Assembly: GCF_007341385.1 (NCBI RefSeq)
Contig: NZ_VJYD01000002.1
Coordinates: forward strand, 1 to 64,000
DNA length: 64,000 bases
DNA from: Flavobacterium daemonense
Lineage (GTDB): Bacteria > Bacteroidota > Bacteroidia > Flavobacteriales > Flavobacteriaceae
Reading direction: 5' to 3'
Part shown: positions 23,288 through 31,876 of the stretch, piece after piece
How the letters are laid out: each line of letters opens with the position of its first letter
How positions within the stretch are numbered: the first letter of the stretch is position 1
The notes under the pieces: generated by a model
The model's input: the letters and a program-made list of their open reading frames with translations, nothing else
Databases searched by the model: none
What the model was told of the DNA's origin: nothing
Made by a program: the position numbers and the translations under genes

Positions 23288-25857
23288 TCGGTTTCTTTTT
23301 TGATATTTTGCGCTTTATAAAGCAAATCTGTTGACATCAATAATTTACGTTTCAAGATCGGACTAAAATTAGGGTTTTCTTTCAAGAATCGCTGTACTTC
23401 ATCAAAAGCATATTTCGATGAATATCTTCCAACGGTATTATCCAGCCAATCTTTCGGGAAGAAAATATCTCCCGTGCGCTGGATTTTCTCTACCAAATCT
23501 AGTGAAAATCTAATATATTTTTGCGCACTTTCCTGACGAAGCGGGTGATTTACATTGGCCAATCCTACAGAAACCCATGCTTCTTTCTCGCGATTTGCAT
23601 CGTCTTTCAAGGATTCTATAAACGAATTTCTAACGGATTCATTTTTTGATAATGAGGGAAGCAAAAATTCAAATCGTTTCTTTTTGTCTGGATTTGTGAT
23701 CGTAGTTCTCGTTTTTTCTAAAATTTCATCGGCTTTTTCATGCTTGAAAATCGCCAGATTCATTGCCATATTGGTAAAATCATCTTCATTTAATTTCAAA
23801 TTCGGAATCACAATTTCTTTGTTCCAAATCTGATATAATTTGGTCTTCGCCGAATCTGAATACGCAATCGAACTGAATAATCCGAATAAAGTCTTTTTGA
23901 TATTTGCCGATAGATTAGCTTGCAAACGTTCGTTTAAAACATCTTCAAGTTGTTTCTGAACTTTAATTTGTTGTTTTTCGTTTAAAAATCTCCAATAAAT
24001 AGTATTCAAATTGTTCGAAACTATTCGTAAAACCAATTCATTTTCTTCAGTCTGAATTCCTTTAAAAAAACAATCAAATGCTTTGTCCGGAGAAACGTTT
24101 CCAATTAAAGTATTTTCGTAAAGATTACTATAAGAAGATGCTCTCGCAACCTCATCTTTTAAAGCAGAAATAAAATTCAAATTATTCCCGTCAAGCGGAA
24201 AAACGCCGTACCCATAACCATTATAATTATAAATGATAGTAAGCGGTTTTTCAAGTCCGATGGCTTCTTTTACAATCAGGTTTTTGTCTTTAATATTGAC
24301 ATTTAAAACTTTCACATTATTCGCATAAACTAAACCAATCTGAAAAATCTGCGGCCAAACATTCGTTGATTTATCCTCGGCTTGCTGCGTGATTTCAAAC
24401 TTTTTGATTCGGTTTTTAGAATCATATTCTATTTTATCTGTAAAAATCGCTCTACCCGATTTGTTTACCCAAACCTCGCTCCATTTTTTCATATCTAAAG
24501 GCGTTTCGGCATCTAGAATTTCTACAAGATTGTTCCAATCTGCATTGTCGTTGGCATATTTTTTAATATATTTTTCAATTCCTTTTTGAAAAGCTTCCTT
24601 TCCCATCGAAGCTTCTAATTGGCGCATCATAATTGGTGCTTTGTTGTAAATCATAGCACCGTAAAGCGATCCCGCATCTTTCAAATTTGCTAAATGTTGC
24701 CTTATCGGATGTGTGCCCAAAGAACGATCTTCCGCATAAGCGCTGGCATAATGTGTACTAAAAAACTGGAGATTATGATTGATTTTCGGGAAAATCGGAT
24801 TCATGATTTTGTCTGCCATGAAGTTGGCAAAAACCTCTTTCATCCAAACATCGTCAAACCATTTCATCGTAACCAAATCGCCAAACCACATATGCGAGGT
24901 TTCGTGTGCGATGAGTTTTGCTCGGTTTAATTTCTCACTATCGGTTGCGCTATTGTCCAGAAACAAAGTCGATTCTCGGTACTGAATTGCCCCAACATGC
25001 TCCATTCCGCCATATTGAAAAACCGGAATTGAAGCGAAATCCAGCTTTTGGAATGGAAATTTATGATCAGTATATTTTTCTAAAAATTCCAATGATTGCT
25101 GATGCAATTTAAAAATCGTATCAACACTCATTTTTATCTTTTCAGCATTATTTTCACGATAGAGCAACGTCATTTCCATTCCTGGTTTTTCTGTTGCGCT
25201 TGTAAATTTTCCGGCAACAAATGAGAACAAATAAGTACTCATTTTATCTGATTCGCCGAAAGTGTACGAAGTAAAATCTCCATTTTCAACTTTCTCTTTT
25301 ACATCGGCTCCAGCCAAAACCGACCAATCTTTTGGCACTGAAAGACTCAATTTATAAGTTGCTTTTAGATCAGGCTGATCAAAACACGGAAACAAAGTAC
25401 TCGCACGGTCTGGAACTAAAAGCGTATATAGAAAATCATCATTTCGATTCAGGGATAAATTTCCAGCGATGAAGGAAATTGAAATTGTATTTTTCCCTGA
25501 AATCAAATTTTCAGCAGGAATAATAATATGTCCGTTTTCGTGAAGAATTTGGATATTTTTTCCGTTTGCCGAAACTGATTTTATATTTTGAGATTTCTCT
25601 TTAAAATCTAAAACAAGCGGTTTACTTATGTCTAATAAATTCAGATTTACCGTTAAACTCGAATTAATATCTTCGTTTTTCTGATTCGGGATTTCAAAAG
25701 ATAATCCGTATTGGATATTTGAAATCTGTTTTTTTCGAAATTGAGCCAACTGCTCTGAAACGCCATTTTCGACAATAAAATTTTCTTTTGGTTTTGATTG
25801 AGAAAAACCAATCGTCGTGATTATAAAAAGAGCAAAAAAGCTGTGAAGAATTTTCAT
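23284..25857 (-). CDS. M1-family metallopeptidase (aminopeptidase N-like)
   Basis: An 857-residue secreted zinc peptidase. A signal peptide (about 1-19, ending GFSQ) precedes the beta-sandwich domain. The exopeptidase loop reads YGGMEHVGAI, in place of GAMEN. The zinc site is HETSHMWFGD with the third ligand Glu in MKEVFANF, then a helical C-terminal domain. The enzyme removes N-terminal residues from peptides, here in the periplasm. It is the first gene of a two-gene unit with the DUF58 gene (4-bp overlap). All catalytic residues are seen. Confidence 0.92.
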   Translation of the reverse strand: MKILHSFFALFIITTIGFSQSKPKENFIVENGVSEQLAQFRKKQISNIQYGLSFEIPNQKNEDINSSLTVNLNLLDISKPLVLDFKEKSQNIKSVSANGKNIQILHENGHIIIPAENLISGKNTISISFIAGNLSLNRNDDFLYTLLVPDRASTLFPCFDQPDLKATYKLSLSVPKDWSVLAGADVKEKVENGDFTSYTFGESDKMSTYLFSFVAGKFTSATEKPGMEMTLLYRENNAEKIKMSVDTIFKLHQQSLEFLEKYTDHKFPFQKLDFASIPVFQYGGMEHVGAIQYRESTLFLDNSATDSEKLNRAKLIAHETSHMWFGDLVTMKWFDDVWMKEVFANFMADKIMNPIFPKINHNLQFFSTHYASAYAEDRSLGTHPIRQHLANLKDAGSLYGAMIYNKAPIMMRQLEASMGKEAFQKGIEKYIKKYANDNADWNNLVEILDAETPLDMKKWSEVWVNKSGRAIFTDKIEYDSKNRIKKFEITQQAEDKSTNVWPQIFQIGLVYANNVKVLNVNIKDKNLIVKEAIGLEKPLTIIYNYNGYGYGVFPLDGNNLNFISALKDEVARASSYSNLYENTLIGNVSPDKAFDCFFKGIQTEENELVLRIVSNNLNTIYWRFLNEKQQIKVQKQLEDVLNERLQANLSANIKKTLFGLFSSIAYSDSAKTKLYQIWNKEIVIPNLKLNEDDFTNMAMNLAIFKHEKADEILEKTRTTITNPDKKKRFEFLLPSLSKNESVRNSFIESLKDDANREKEAWVSVGLANVNHPLRQESAQKYIRFSLDLVEKIQRTGDIFFPKDWLDNTVGRYSSKYAFDEVQRFLKENPNFSPILKRKLLMSTDLLYKAQNIKKETE

Positions 25858-25895
25858 TTTGAAGGAATATAAGATTCGTTAAAAATAAAAAATAG

Positions 25896-26054
25896 TTTGC
25901 CACGAATTTCACCAATTTACACGAATTAAAATTTAAGTCTCATTTTTTTGCCACAGATTAAAAGAATTAAAAGGATTCTTAATCTGTGGAAATCCATTAA
26001 TCTGTGGCAAACTTTTTAAATCAATTCGTGTAAATTGGTGAAATTCGTGGCAAA
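25896..26054. repeat. Nested palindromic repeats, family B
   Basis: Outer 32-bp arms (25896-25927, starting TTTGCCACGAATTTCACC, and 26023-26054) enclose CACAGATTAAAAG-type inner arms that pair with TTAATCTGTGG copies. It lies between trxA and the peptidase gene. The same words recur at 33271, 50153 and 56955. Confidence 0.85.
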
Positions 26055-26069
26055 AAAAGAAAATAAAAA

Positions 26070-26091
26070 AGGCTTGACTTTCGCCAAACCT
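26070..26091 (-). terminator. Terminator of trxA
   Basis: On the minus strand AGGTTTG-GCGAAAGT-CAAGCCT is followed by a T run, 27 bp after the trxA stop. Confidence 0.7.
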
Positions 26092-26117
26092 CTTTTATAT
26101 AAATCATAATCTTTCGA

Positions 26118-26435
26118 TTACAACAAAGCGTCTAAACTATCTGCGTAGGTTTGTTTTGGAGCAACTCCAACTTGTTTTCCTACTACTTCACCGTTATGAA
26201 AAACCAAAACGGTTGGTATGTTGCGCACACCATATTTTGCAGCGAATTCTTGGTTAGCATCTACATCTACTTTACCAACAACTACTTTACCAGCGTACTC
26301 GTCGCTTAATTGGTCAATGATTGGACCAACCATTCTACAAGGACCGCACCATGCTGCCCAAAAATCTACCATTACTGGTTTATCTGACTTTAAAACTACT
26401 TCGTCAAAAGTAGCATCTGTTATTGCTAATGCCAT
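26118..26435 (-). CDS. trxA: Thioredoxin
   Basis: A 105-residue cytoplasmic thioredoxin with active site W29-C-G-P-C33 in FWAAWCGPCRMVGP, the cis-Pro loop VRNIPTVLVF and the closing GEVVGKQVGV strand. The length is normal. It reduces protein disulfides using thioredoxin reductase. It stands alone between a terminator and a divergent gap. CAAAGTTA at 26511-26518 reads TAACTTTG on the minus strand, a good -7 box, about 75 bp before the ATG. An inverted repeat GTCTC-GA-GAGAC (26469-26480) lies in the predicted leader. Confidence 0.97.
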   Translation of the reverse strand: MALAITDATFDEVVLKSDKPVMVDFWAAWCGPCRMVGPIIDQLSDEYAGKVVVGKVDVDANQEFAAKYGVRNIPTVLVFHNGEVVGKQVGVAPKQTYADSLDALL

Positions 26436-26698
26436 AATAATTTGTCTTTAAATGTTATTTCAGCTTTAGTCTCGAGAGACTCGTTTTTTGTTATTTCCTA
26501 AACTGAGGTACAAAGTTAGAAATTAAAAACAAATCATACACCATTCATAAATTAGTTTTGATTATAAAAGTATTGTAAATAATTATATCATAAATTCAAT
26601 TGCAATACACAAATTTAACCTTACAGTAATTTGAAAATCAGAAATTTAAATATGATTGTTTTTTGTAGTATCTTTAATCAACCATTAAAATTTTCCAG

Positions 26699-29164
26699 AT
26701 GAAAGAAACTTTGCATCGAATAAAAGTCTTTTTGCAATCGGCTGGTTTTAGAAAATACGCCAAACGTTTTGGGTTTTTTATTTTAGGATTAATTGCGCTT
26801 CTCTTAATTGCTTGTGGCGGATTATCGATTTATTTCAACAGAAACAAACCCGAAATTATTGCTAAAATCAACACCAAAATAAATGAAAACATCAACGGAA
26901 AATTTCATATTGGTGATTTTCATTATAAATTTTTAGCTGGTTTTCCCAATTTTACTTTGGCTTTAAAAGATGTCGAGTTAAAAGACAATAAATGGGACAC
27001 GCACAAACATACTTTGCTGAAAGCCCAAGAAATAGAAGTTCGCTTGAACGTTTGGAGTTTATTGCAAAAGGAAATCGACATACATCGAATTCTCATAAAC
27101 GACGCCCAGATTTATGTTTACAAAGCCGCAGATGGTTACTCTAACTCCGATATTTTTAAGAAAAAAAAGAAAAAGACTCCCGAAAACAAGGCTAAGCCCG
27201 AAACAACAATTAATCAGATCGACCTCAACAATGTTCGCTTTACAATCGACAATCATGTTGGGCATAAATTATTTGATTTTGAAGTGGCGAGCTTAAAATC
27301 AAAAGTAAATTATGAAGGCGATGATTGGCAGACAGATCTTTTCTTGGATACTCAAATCAACAGTCTGGCTTTTAATACCGTTCACGGAAGTTTTGCAAAA
27401 CAAAAGCGCCTCAAAGGAACATTAGCCGTAGCTTATTCTGCTGAAAAACAAAAAATTGATGTAAAAACAGACGGTTTAAAAATTGGAACCGATTCTTTTG
27501 ACATTACTGCATTTTTTAATTTAGGAAAAACCAATTCGCTTTTCGGAATCAATATCGGAACCTCTATTTTATGGCAAAATGCATCTAATTTACTTTCGGG
27601 GAATATTAGTTCTAAGCTGAATCGTTTCAATTTAAAGAAACCAATTGACGTAAATTGCGACATAAAAGGCGACTTGAATGCCGAAGGTGATCCTAAAATC
27701 GTAGTTCAGGCTATTATAAAAGACAACGAATTAAGTATTCCCGACGGACAATTGAACGATTGCAATTTTAAAGGAATTTTTACCAATAATTTTAAACCAA
27801 ATGAAGGTTGTACCGATGCCAATTCGGCTGTGATTTTGACACGATTTTCGGCGACTTATGAAAATATTCCGCTGAAAATTGCCCAATTATCGATCAATAA
27901 TCTTGAAAAACCGATTGCAACCGGAACTGTAAATTCAGATTTTGATGTTGACCGACTCAATCAAATCAGCAACGATAAATGGATTCAATTCACGGAAGGA
28001 CATGCGACTGCGAACTTGAATTTTCAGTTTGATATTGTTGATTTATACATCAATAAACCAAAATTTATAGGAAATGTAAACGTAACAAATACTTCATTTG
28101 ATTTTATTCCGAAGAATATTCATGCCGAAAAAGTAAACGTTCAACTTGAATTTACGCAAGAAGCTTTGTTGATCAAGAAAATCGCGTACAAACACAAAAA
28201 GAACACGATTTATATTGAAGGAAAAATTGATAATTTCTTGAATCTGTATTATGATGCTCCTGAAAAAATGGTTGTGAACTGGAAAATTCATTGTCCGAAT
28301 ATTGATATCAGACAATTTCTGGGCGTTTTGGCTTCTTCTAAAAAACAGAAACCCGTGGCTAAAACAACCAAACCGACTATTTCTCGTCATTTACGAACGG
28401 TAATCGAAAAATGTTCTGTAGTAATCGACATTAAGGCCGATAATATTACGTACAACAAACTCACTGCAACTAATACAACGGCTACAATTCAAATGCTGAA
28501 TTCAAAATTGGTGATTAAAAATGGTTTTCTGCAAACTTCCGGAGGCAGTATTGCTTTTAATGCTGAAATTTCGCCAAGCGGACAAAACTATGCTTTTGGT
28601 TCAAACGCTCAAGTAAACCGAGTGGATATTGCGAGTTTTTTAAAGTCGTTCAACAACTTCGGAATCAAGTCTTTTTCTCCAAATAATATTCACGGAAAAT
28701 TAACCAGCAATGCGAATGTTACCGGTTTGATGAACAGCAAAGGCGAGTTAATTACAAATTCAACACACGGAAGTTTGAATTTTAATGTCAGCCAAGGCGC
28801 TTTGGTGAATTTTGAACCAATTATGAAAGTAGGAAAATTTGCTTTTCCGTTCCGCGATGTTGAGAACATTACGTTCAGTGATTTATCAGGCGATTTTAAA
28901 TTGCGTGGTGAATTGGTCGATATTAATAAATTGACAATTAGTTCGAGTGTTTTAAATCTGGATGCAAAAGGTATTTATTCTTTTGGCCGAGGTACTAATT
29001 TGGCACTTACGATTCCGCTTCGAAATTCTAAAAATGATGCCAAACTCGCCACAAAAGAAGAACGTAAAGCCGTTCGCGAAAAAGGTATTATACTGCGTTT
29101 AGTTGCGTATGATGATAATGGGAAGATGAAGATTAAGTTTGGGAAGAAGGAGAAGGAGAAATAA
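26699..29164 (+). CDS. AsmA-family envelope protein
   Basis: An 821-residue protein with one N-terminal transmembrane helix (about 22-46, FFILGLIALLLIACGGLSIYF) and a long periplasmic part rich in beta strands. It has the AsmA N-terminal block (INGKFHIGDFHYKFLAGFPNFTLALKDVEL) and C-terminal block (GKLTSNANVTGL..., ISSSVLNLDAKGIYSFG). AsmA-like proteins are lipid-transfer bridge relatives involved in outer-membrane lipid balance. The Lys-rich tail (KIKFGKKEKEK) would sit in the periplasm. It is divergent from trxA and apparently a single gene. Confidence 0.85.
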   Translation: MKETLHRIKVFLQSAGFRKYAKRFGFFILGLIALLLIACGGLSIYFNRNKPEIIAKINTKINENINGKFHIGDFHYKFLAGFPNFTLALKDVELKDNKWDTHKHTLLKAQEIEVRLNVWSLLQKEIDIHRILINDAQIYVYKAADGYSNSDIFKKKKKKTPENKAKPETTINQIDLNNVRFTIDNHVGHKLFDFEVASLKSKVNYEGDDWQTDLFLDTQINSLAFNTVHGSFAKQKRLKGTLAVAYSAEKQKIDVKTDGLKIGTDSFDITAFFNLGKTNSLFGINIGTSILWQNASNLLSGNISSKLNRFNLKKPIDVNCDIKGDLNAEGDPKIVVQAIIKDNELSIPDGQLNDCNFKGIFTNNFKPNEGCTDANSAVILTRFSATYENIPLKIAQLSINNLEKPIATGTVNSDFDVDRLNQISNDKWIQFTEGHATANLNFQFDIVDLYINKPKFIGNVNVTNTSFDFIPKNIHAEKVNVQLEFTQEALLIKKIAYKHKKNTIYIEGKIDNFLNLYYDAPEKMVVNWKIHCPNIDIRQFLGVLASSKKQKPVAKTTKPTISRHLRTVIEKCSVVIDIKADNITYNKLTATNTTATIQMLNSKLVIKNGFLQTSGGSIAFNAEISPSGQNYAFGSNAQVNRVDIASFLKSFNNFGIKSFSPNNIHGKLTSNANVTGLMNSKGELITNSTHGSLNFNVSQGALVNFEPIMKVGKFAFPFRDVENITFSDLSGDFKLRGELVDINKLTISSSVLNLDAKGIYSFGRGTNLALTIPLRNSKNDAKLATKEERKAVREKGIILRLVAYDDNGKMKIKFGKKEKEK

Positions 29165-29268
29165 AAAAGCTCATCTTTGTAGAAATAATACAATTTTACC
29201 CCAACAAACCTATAACCAATTAAATACCACTAATTATTAAATTTAAAACCTTTAATAATTAAATTTCC

Positions 29269-29715
29269 ATGGACTGTTTTACGCCAGAACAACGTTCCAA
29301 GGTCATGAGCAAAATTCGTGGCACTAATACCAAAGACGAAGTTCGTTTGGCAAAAGCGTTATGGCATATTGGATACCGCTATCGTAAAAATAATAGAAAG
29401 GTTTTTGGCACTCCGGATTTGACTTTTACTGCCTTGAAAATTGCGATTTTTGTTGATGGCGAATTCTTTCATGGAAAAGATTGGGAAACGCGAAAAAAAC
29501 CGCAGAGCAATACCGAATATTGGATTAAAAAAATTGAACGCAACATGAAAAGAGATCTCGAAGTCAATGCTTACTTAGAATCTCATAACTGGAAAGTTTT
29601 GCGTTTTTGGAGCAATGATATCAAGAAGAATTTGGGGGCTTGTATTTCAGAAATTCAGAATACGATAATTCTGAGAACAGAAATGTTAACGAAAATTCCA
29701 CCCTTTTCAGAATGA
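29269..29715 (+). CDS. vsr: Very-short-patch-repair (Vsr) endonuclease
   Basis: A 148-residue Vsr-family nuclease: FTPEQRSKVMSKIRGTNTK at the start, the catalytic Asp in VFGTPDLTF (D50), DGEFFHGKDW (H68), then NTEYWIKKIERNMKRD and the closing WKVLRFWSNDI. Vsr nicks at T:G mismatches left by deamination of 5-methylcytosine. The E. coli zinc-ligand region (CFWHHHHC) is changed to EFFHGKDW. It is usually linked to a cytosine methylase gene, and none is within this window. The native substrate is therefore open. Confidence 0.9.
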   Translation: MDCFTPEQRSKVMSKIRGTNTKDEVRLAKALWHIGYRYRKNNRKVFGTPDLTFTALKIAIFVDGEFFHGKDWETRKKPQSNTEYWIKKIERNMKRDLEVNAYLESHNWKVLRFWSNDIKKNLGACISEIQNTIILRTEMLTKIPPFSE

Positions 29716-29756
29716 TAAAAAACGATTAAAAATTTCATAATGTTTTATTAACTCAC

Positions 29757-29787
29757 TTGATTTTTTCCCTTAAAAAAGATAGCTTTG
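29757..29787 (+). promoter_or_regulatory. Bacteroidota-type promoter of the ribosome-factor gene
   Basis: TTG (29757-29759), 20 bp, then TAGCTTTG (29780-29787), matching the TTG/TAnnTTTG consensus. The ATG is 27 bp beyond the -7 box. Confidence 0.65.
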
Positions 29788-29814
29788 AGAGACAATCATA
29801 AAATTTAAACCATT

Positions 29815-30129
29815 ATGAAGATTCAAATCAACACCGACAAAAACATTGAGGGACATGCAAGATTAGAAAGCTACTTTTCTGCAGAATTAGAAAAAGGTTT
29901 AGCTCGTTTTGAAGACAAAATTACTCGTATTGAAGTTCACTTTGGGGATGAAAATGGGGAAAAATTTGGTTTACATGACAAAAAATGCTTAATCGAAGTA
30001 CGTCCGCAAAAATTACAGCCAATCACTGTGACAGAACACGCCGAAACATTAGAAAAAGCTTTTAGCGGTGCTTTAAGCAAAATCAAAAAATCACTAACTA
30101 CAACCTACGAAAAACAAAAAGCTTTTTAA
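29815..30129 (+). CDS. hpf: HPF/RaiA-family ribosome-associated inhibitor
   Basis: A 104-residue short-form HPF/YfiA-type protein. The beta-alpha-beta-beta-alpha pattern is seen: KIQINTD, helix ARLESYFSAELEKGLARFEDK, strands ITRIEVHFGDENG and CLIEVRPQKLQPITV, and helix LEKAFSGALSKIKKSL. Such proteins bind the 30S decoding region and put ribosomes in a dormant state during stationary phase or stress. It has no C-terminal dimerisation domain, so it is a short HPF. It has its own promoter and a palindrome as likely terminator. Confidence 0.85.
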   Translation: MKIQINTDKNIEGHARLESYFSAELEKGLARFEDKITRIEVHFGDENGEKFGLHDKKCLIEVRPQKLQPITVTEHAETLEKAFSGALSKIKKSLTTTYEKQKAF

Positions 30130-30143
30130 ATTCAAAAATTTTA

Positions 30144-30226
30144 TAAAAAGTTACAAAGGCACAAAGGTGCAAAGTTACAAAGGGTAAAAAACTTAGAACC
30201 TTTGTCGCTTTGCACCTTTGTTACTT
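30144..30226. repeat. Inverted repeat, family B (CAAAGGTGCAAAG type)
   Basis: GGCACAAAGGTGCAAAGTTA near 30160 pairs with CGCTTTGCACCTTTGTTAC near 30208. It lies between convergent genes and is suited to act as a shared terminator. Confidence 0.7.
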
Positions 30227-30228
30227 CT

Positions 30229-30876
30229 TTACGATTTCGGTAAAGGCGCTCCAACCGCAATATCACATCTGTGTCCTGCTTGTCCGTGAGGCGGATTCAT
30301 ACCTTCAGCAACTGTTTGAGTTTGCGTTGTTTCTGTACTTAATAACGCCGGAGTTGGATTGCTTTTTACGTTAAACGATTGTGAAACAGTACCGCTTTCT
30401 CCAGCTGTTGGCGATGGCGAATTTAAAGGTGCCCCAACAGGAATATCACATCTATGATTTGGCTGACCATGTGGCGGGTTCATTCCTTTTGCTACTTTTA
30501 CAGGCGCTGCAACTGTTGCAACTACATTTTTCTGATTTGGATTTACTTGAACCACTTGCGACGACTGAGTTGCTACAACTTGACCTTGTTGTGGCGGCGC
30601 CGAATTTAACGGAGCGCCAACAGCTATATCACAACGATGTCCTGGTTGTCCGTGCGCAGGATTCAATCCTTTTGTTTCTCCAAGAACTGTATTTGGATTT
30701 GCGGTCTGCGTTTGAACGGCTGGCGCTGCTGTTGCAGCTTTGGCAGTATCTTTCGCAAGTCCGAGTCTTACTAATTCTGATGTTGCTGTATTTTCCTGAG
30801 GCTCTAATTCTTTTTTACAAGAAATAAAAAGCAAGGACGAAAAAGCCAACGAACTTATAATGATTTTCGGATTCAT
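30229..30876 (-). CDS. Lipoprotein with three HRCD repeats
   Basis: A 215-residue lipoprotein; the leader ends in FISC (Cys20). Three copies of a 22-residue unit begin at residues 70, 131 and 192, an exact 61-residue period: G-L/M-NP-x-HGQ-x-x-HRCDI-x-VGAPL. Between them are Gln/Thr/Val/Ser-rich linkers of low complexity. Each unit keeps two His, one Cys and one Asp, a set that could bind metal or be modified. I have seen this motif in uncharacterised flavobacterial proteins; no function is known to me. It is probably surface or periplasmic and attached to a membrane. Confidence 0.6.
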   Translation of the reverse strand: MNPKIIISSLAFSSLLFISCKKELEPQENTATSELVRLGLAKDTAKAATAAPAVQTQTANPNTVLGETKGLNPAHGQPGHRCDIAVGAPLNSAPPQQGQVVATQSSQVVQVNPNQKNVVATVAAPVKVAKGMNPPHGQPNHRCDIPVGAPLNSPSPTAGESGTVSQSFNVKSNPTPALLSTETTQTQTVAEGMNPPHGQAGHRCDIAVGAPLPKS

Positions 30877-30916
30877 ATTTGTGGTATTTTATAGCATTCA
30901 AATATAAAAATTTTTA

Positions 30917-31087
30917 AACCATATAAGTAATGCAAGGTAATTTTAGTTTTACTGGGAATTTCTTTACCTATTAATCTCGCAAAGGCGCAGTCCCGAAGCT
31001 TCGGGAGCAAAGTATTTTTATATAGATTTAAAAAAGAATTAAGTTAATTATATCTCTATATTATATGAGCTTATATTACTTATGTGG
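30917..31087. repeat. Diverged nested palindrome, family B
   Basis: ACCATATAAGTAATGCAAGG near 30918 pairs loosely with GAGCTTATATTACTTATGTGGT near 31067. The inner part holds AATCTCGCAAAGGCGCAG and CCCGAAGCTTCGGGA. The CCATATAAGT word is also at 35228 and, inverted, at about 1669-1688. Confidence 0.45.
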
Positions 31088-31125
31088 TGGAAAAACTTTA
31101 ACTTTAAACCTAAATAATCTATCTC

Positions 31126-31614
31126 ATGAAAAAAACTATTCTACTCCTTTTATTCGTTGCTTCTTTTGCAAATGCACAAACTGACAAAGACAAAATCAAT
31201 CAGACTTTAGATGCTTGGCATAAAGCTGCAGCCGATGTTAAATTTGAAACCTATTTTGATTTAATGGCGGATGATGCGATTTTCATTGGAACTGATGCTA
31301 CTGAAAATTGGACAAAAAAGAACTTCAAAATTTGGGCAAAACCGTATTTCGACAAAGGAAAAACATGGAAATTTACGGCCATAGAGCGACATATCTTTTT
31401 TGATAAAACAGGAACTATTGCCTGGTTTGACGAATTGCTGAATACGCAAATGAAAATCTGCCGTGGATCAGGAGTTTTGGTCAAAGTTGGCAAAGATTGG
31501 AAAATTCAGCATTATGTGCTTTCCATGACAATTCCGAATGAGGATGTTGATGCGATTACTAAAATAAAAGCGCCAATTGAAGATGCCTTGATTGGAAAGC
31601 TTCAAAAAAAATAA
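31126..31614 (+). CDS. Secreted NTF2-like (SnoaL-type) protein
   Basis: A 162-residue protein with a signal peptide (about 1-17, ending ANAQ). The mature part is an NTF2/SnoaL cone fold: helix DKINQTLDAWHKAAADVKFETYFDLMADDAIFIGT, then strands ending SGVLVKVGKDWKIQHYVLSM. Such proteins are often periplasmic ligand-binding or enzyme-like domains of unknown role. Asp/Trp-rich entry (GTDATENWTKKNFKIW) lines the cone opening. It stands alone; the next gene (amt) is 262 bp away. Confidence 0.75.
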   Translation: MKKTILLLLFVASFANAQTDKDKINQTLDAWHKAAADVKFETYFDLMADDAIFIGTDATENWTKKNFKIWAKPYFDKGKTWKFTAIERHIFFDKTGTIAWFDELLNTQMKICRGSGVLVKVGKDWKIQHYVLSMTIPNEDVDAITKIKAPIEDALIGKLQKK

Positions 31615-31876
31615 ACATTTTCAAGTTTTATTCTGATAATCCTAACTTTTAGAGCGCTTTACAAACTGAATTATTAAAATAATTATAATGCAATTGACAA
31701 TTTTAGGCACAATTTAGAACTTCAAAATAAAATACTCTCAAAAAATCAATCCATAATTTATAAAATCGACTAAAATACACGCAAGACCACTATTTTAACA
31801 GCCCTTAAAATCTAAATATTTAATTTTTTTTAACTTTGACCCCAAAAAAAATAGGGTTCAATAAAGTATTTGAAAA

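Noticed and set aside
22361..25857. DUF58 and M1 peptidase pair as part of a novel system
   Set aside because: The 4-bp overlap shows coupling, but both are ordinary chromosomal families outside the mobile element.
25896..26054. CRISPR array
   Set aside because: The repeats are inverted pairs nested in one another, not regularly spaced direct repeats with unique spacers. The same holds for the other family A and B sites.
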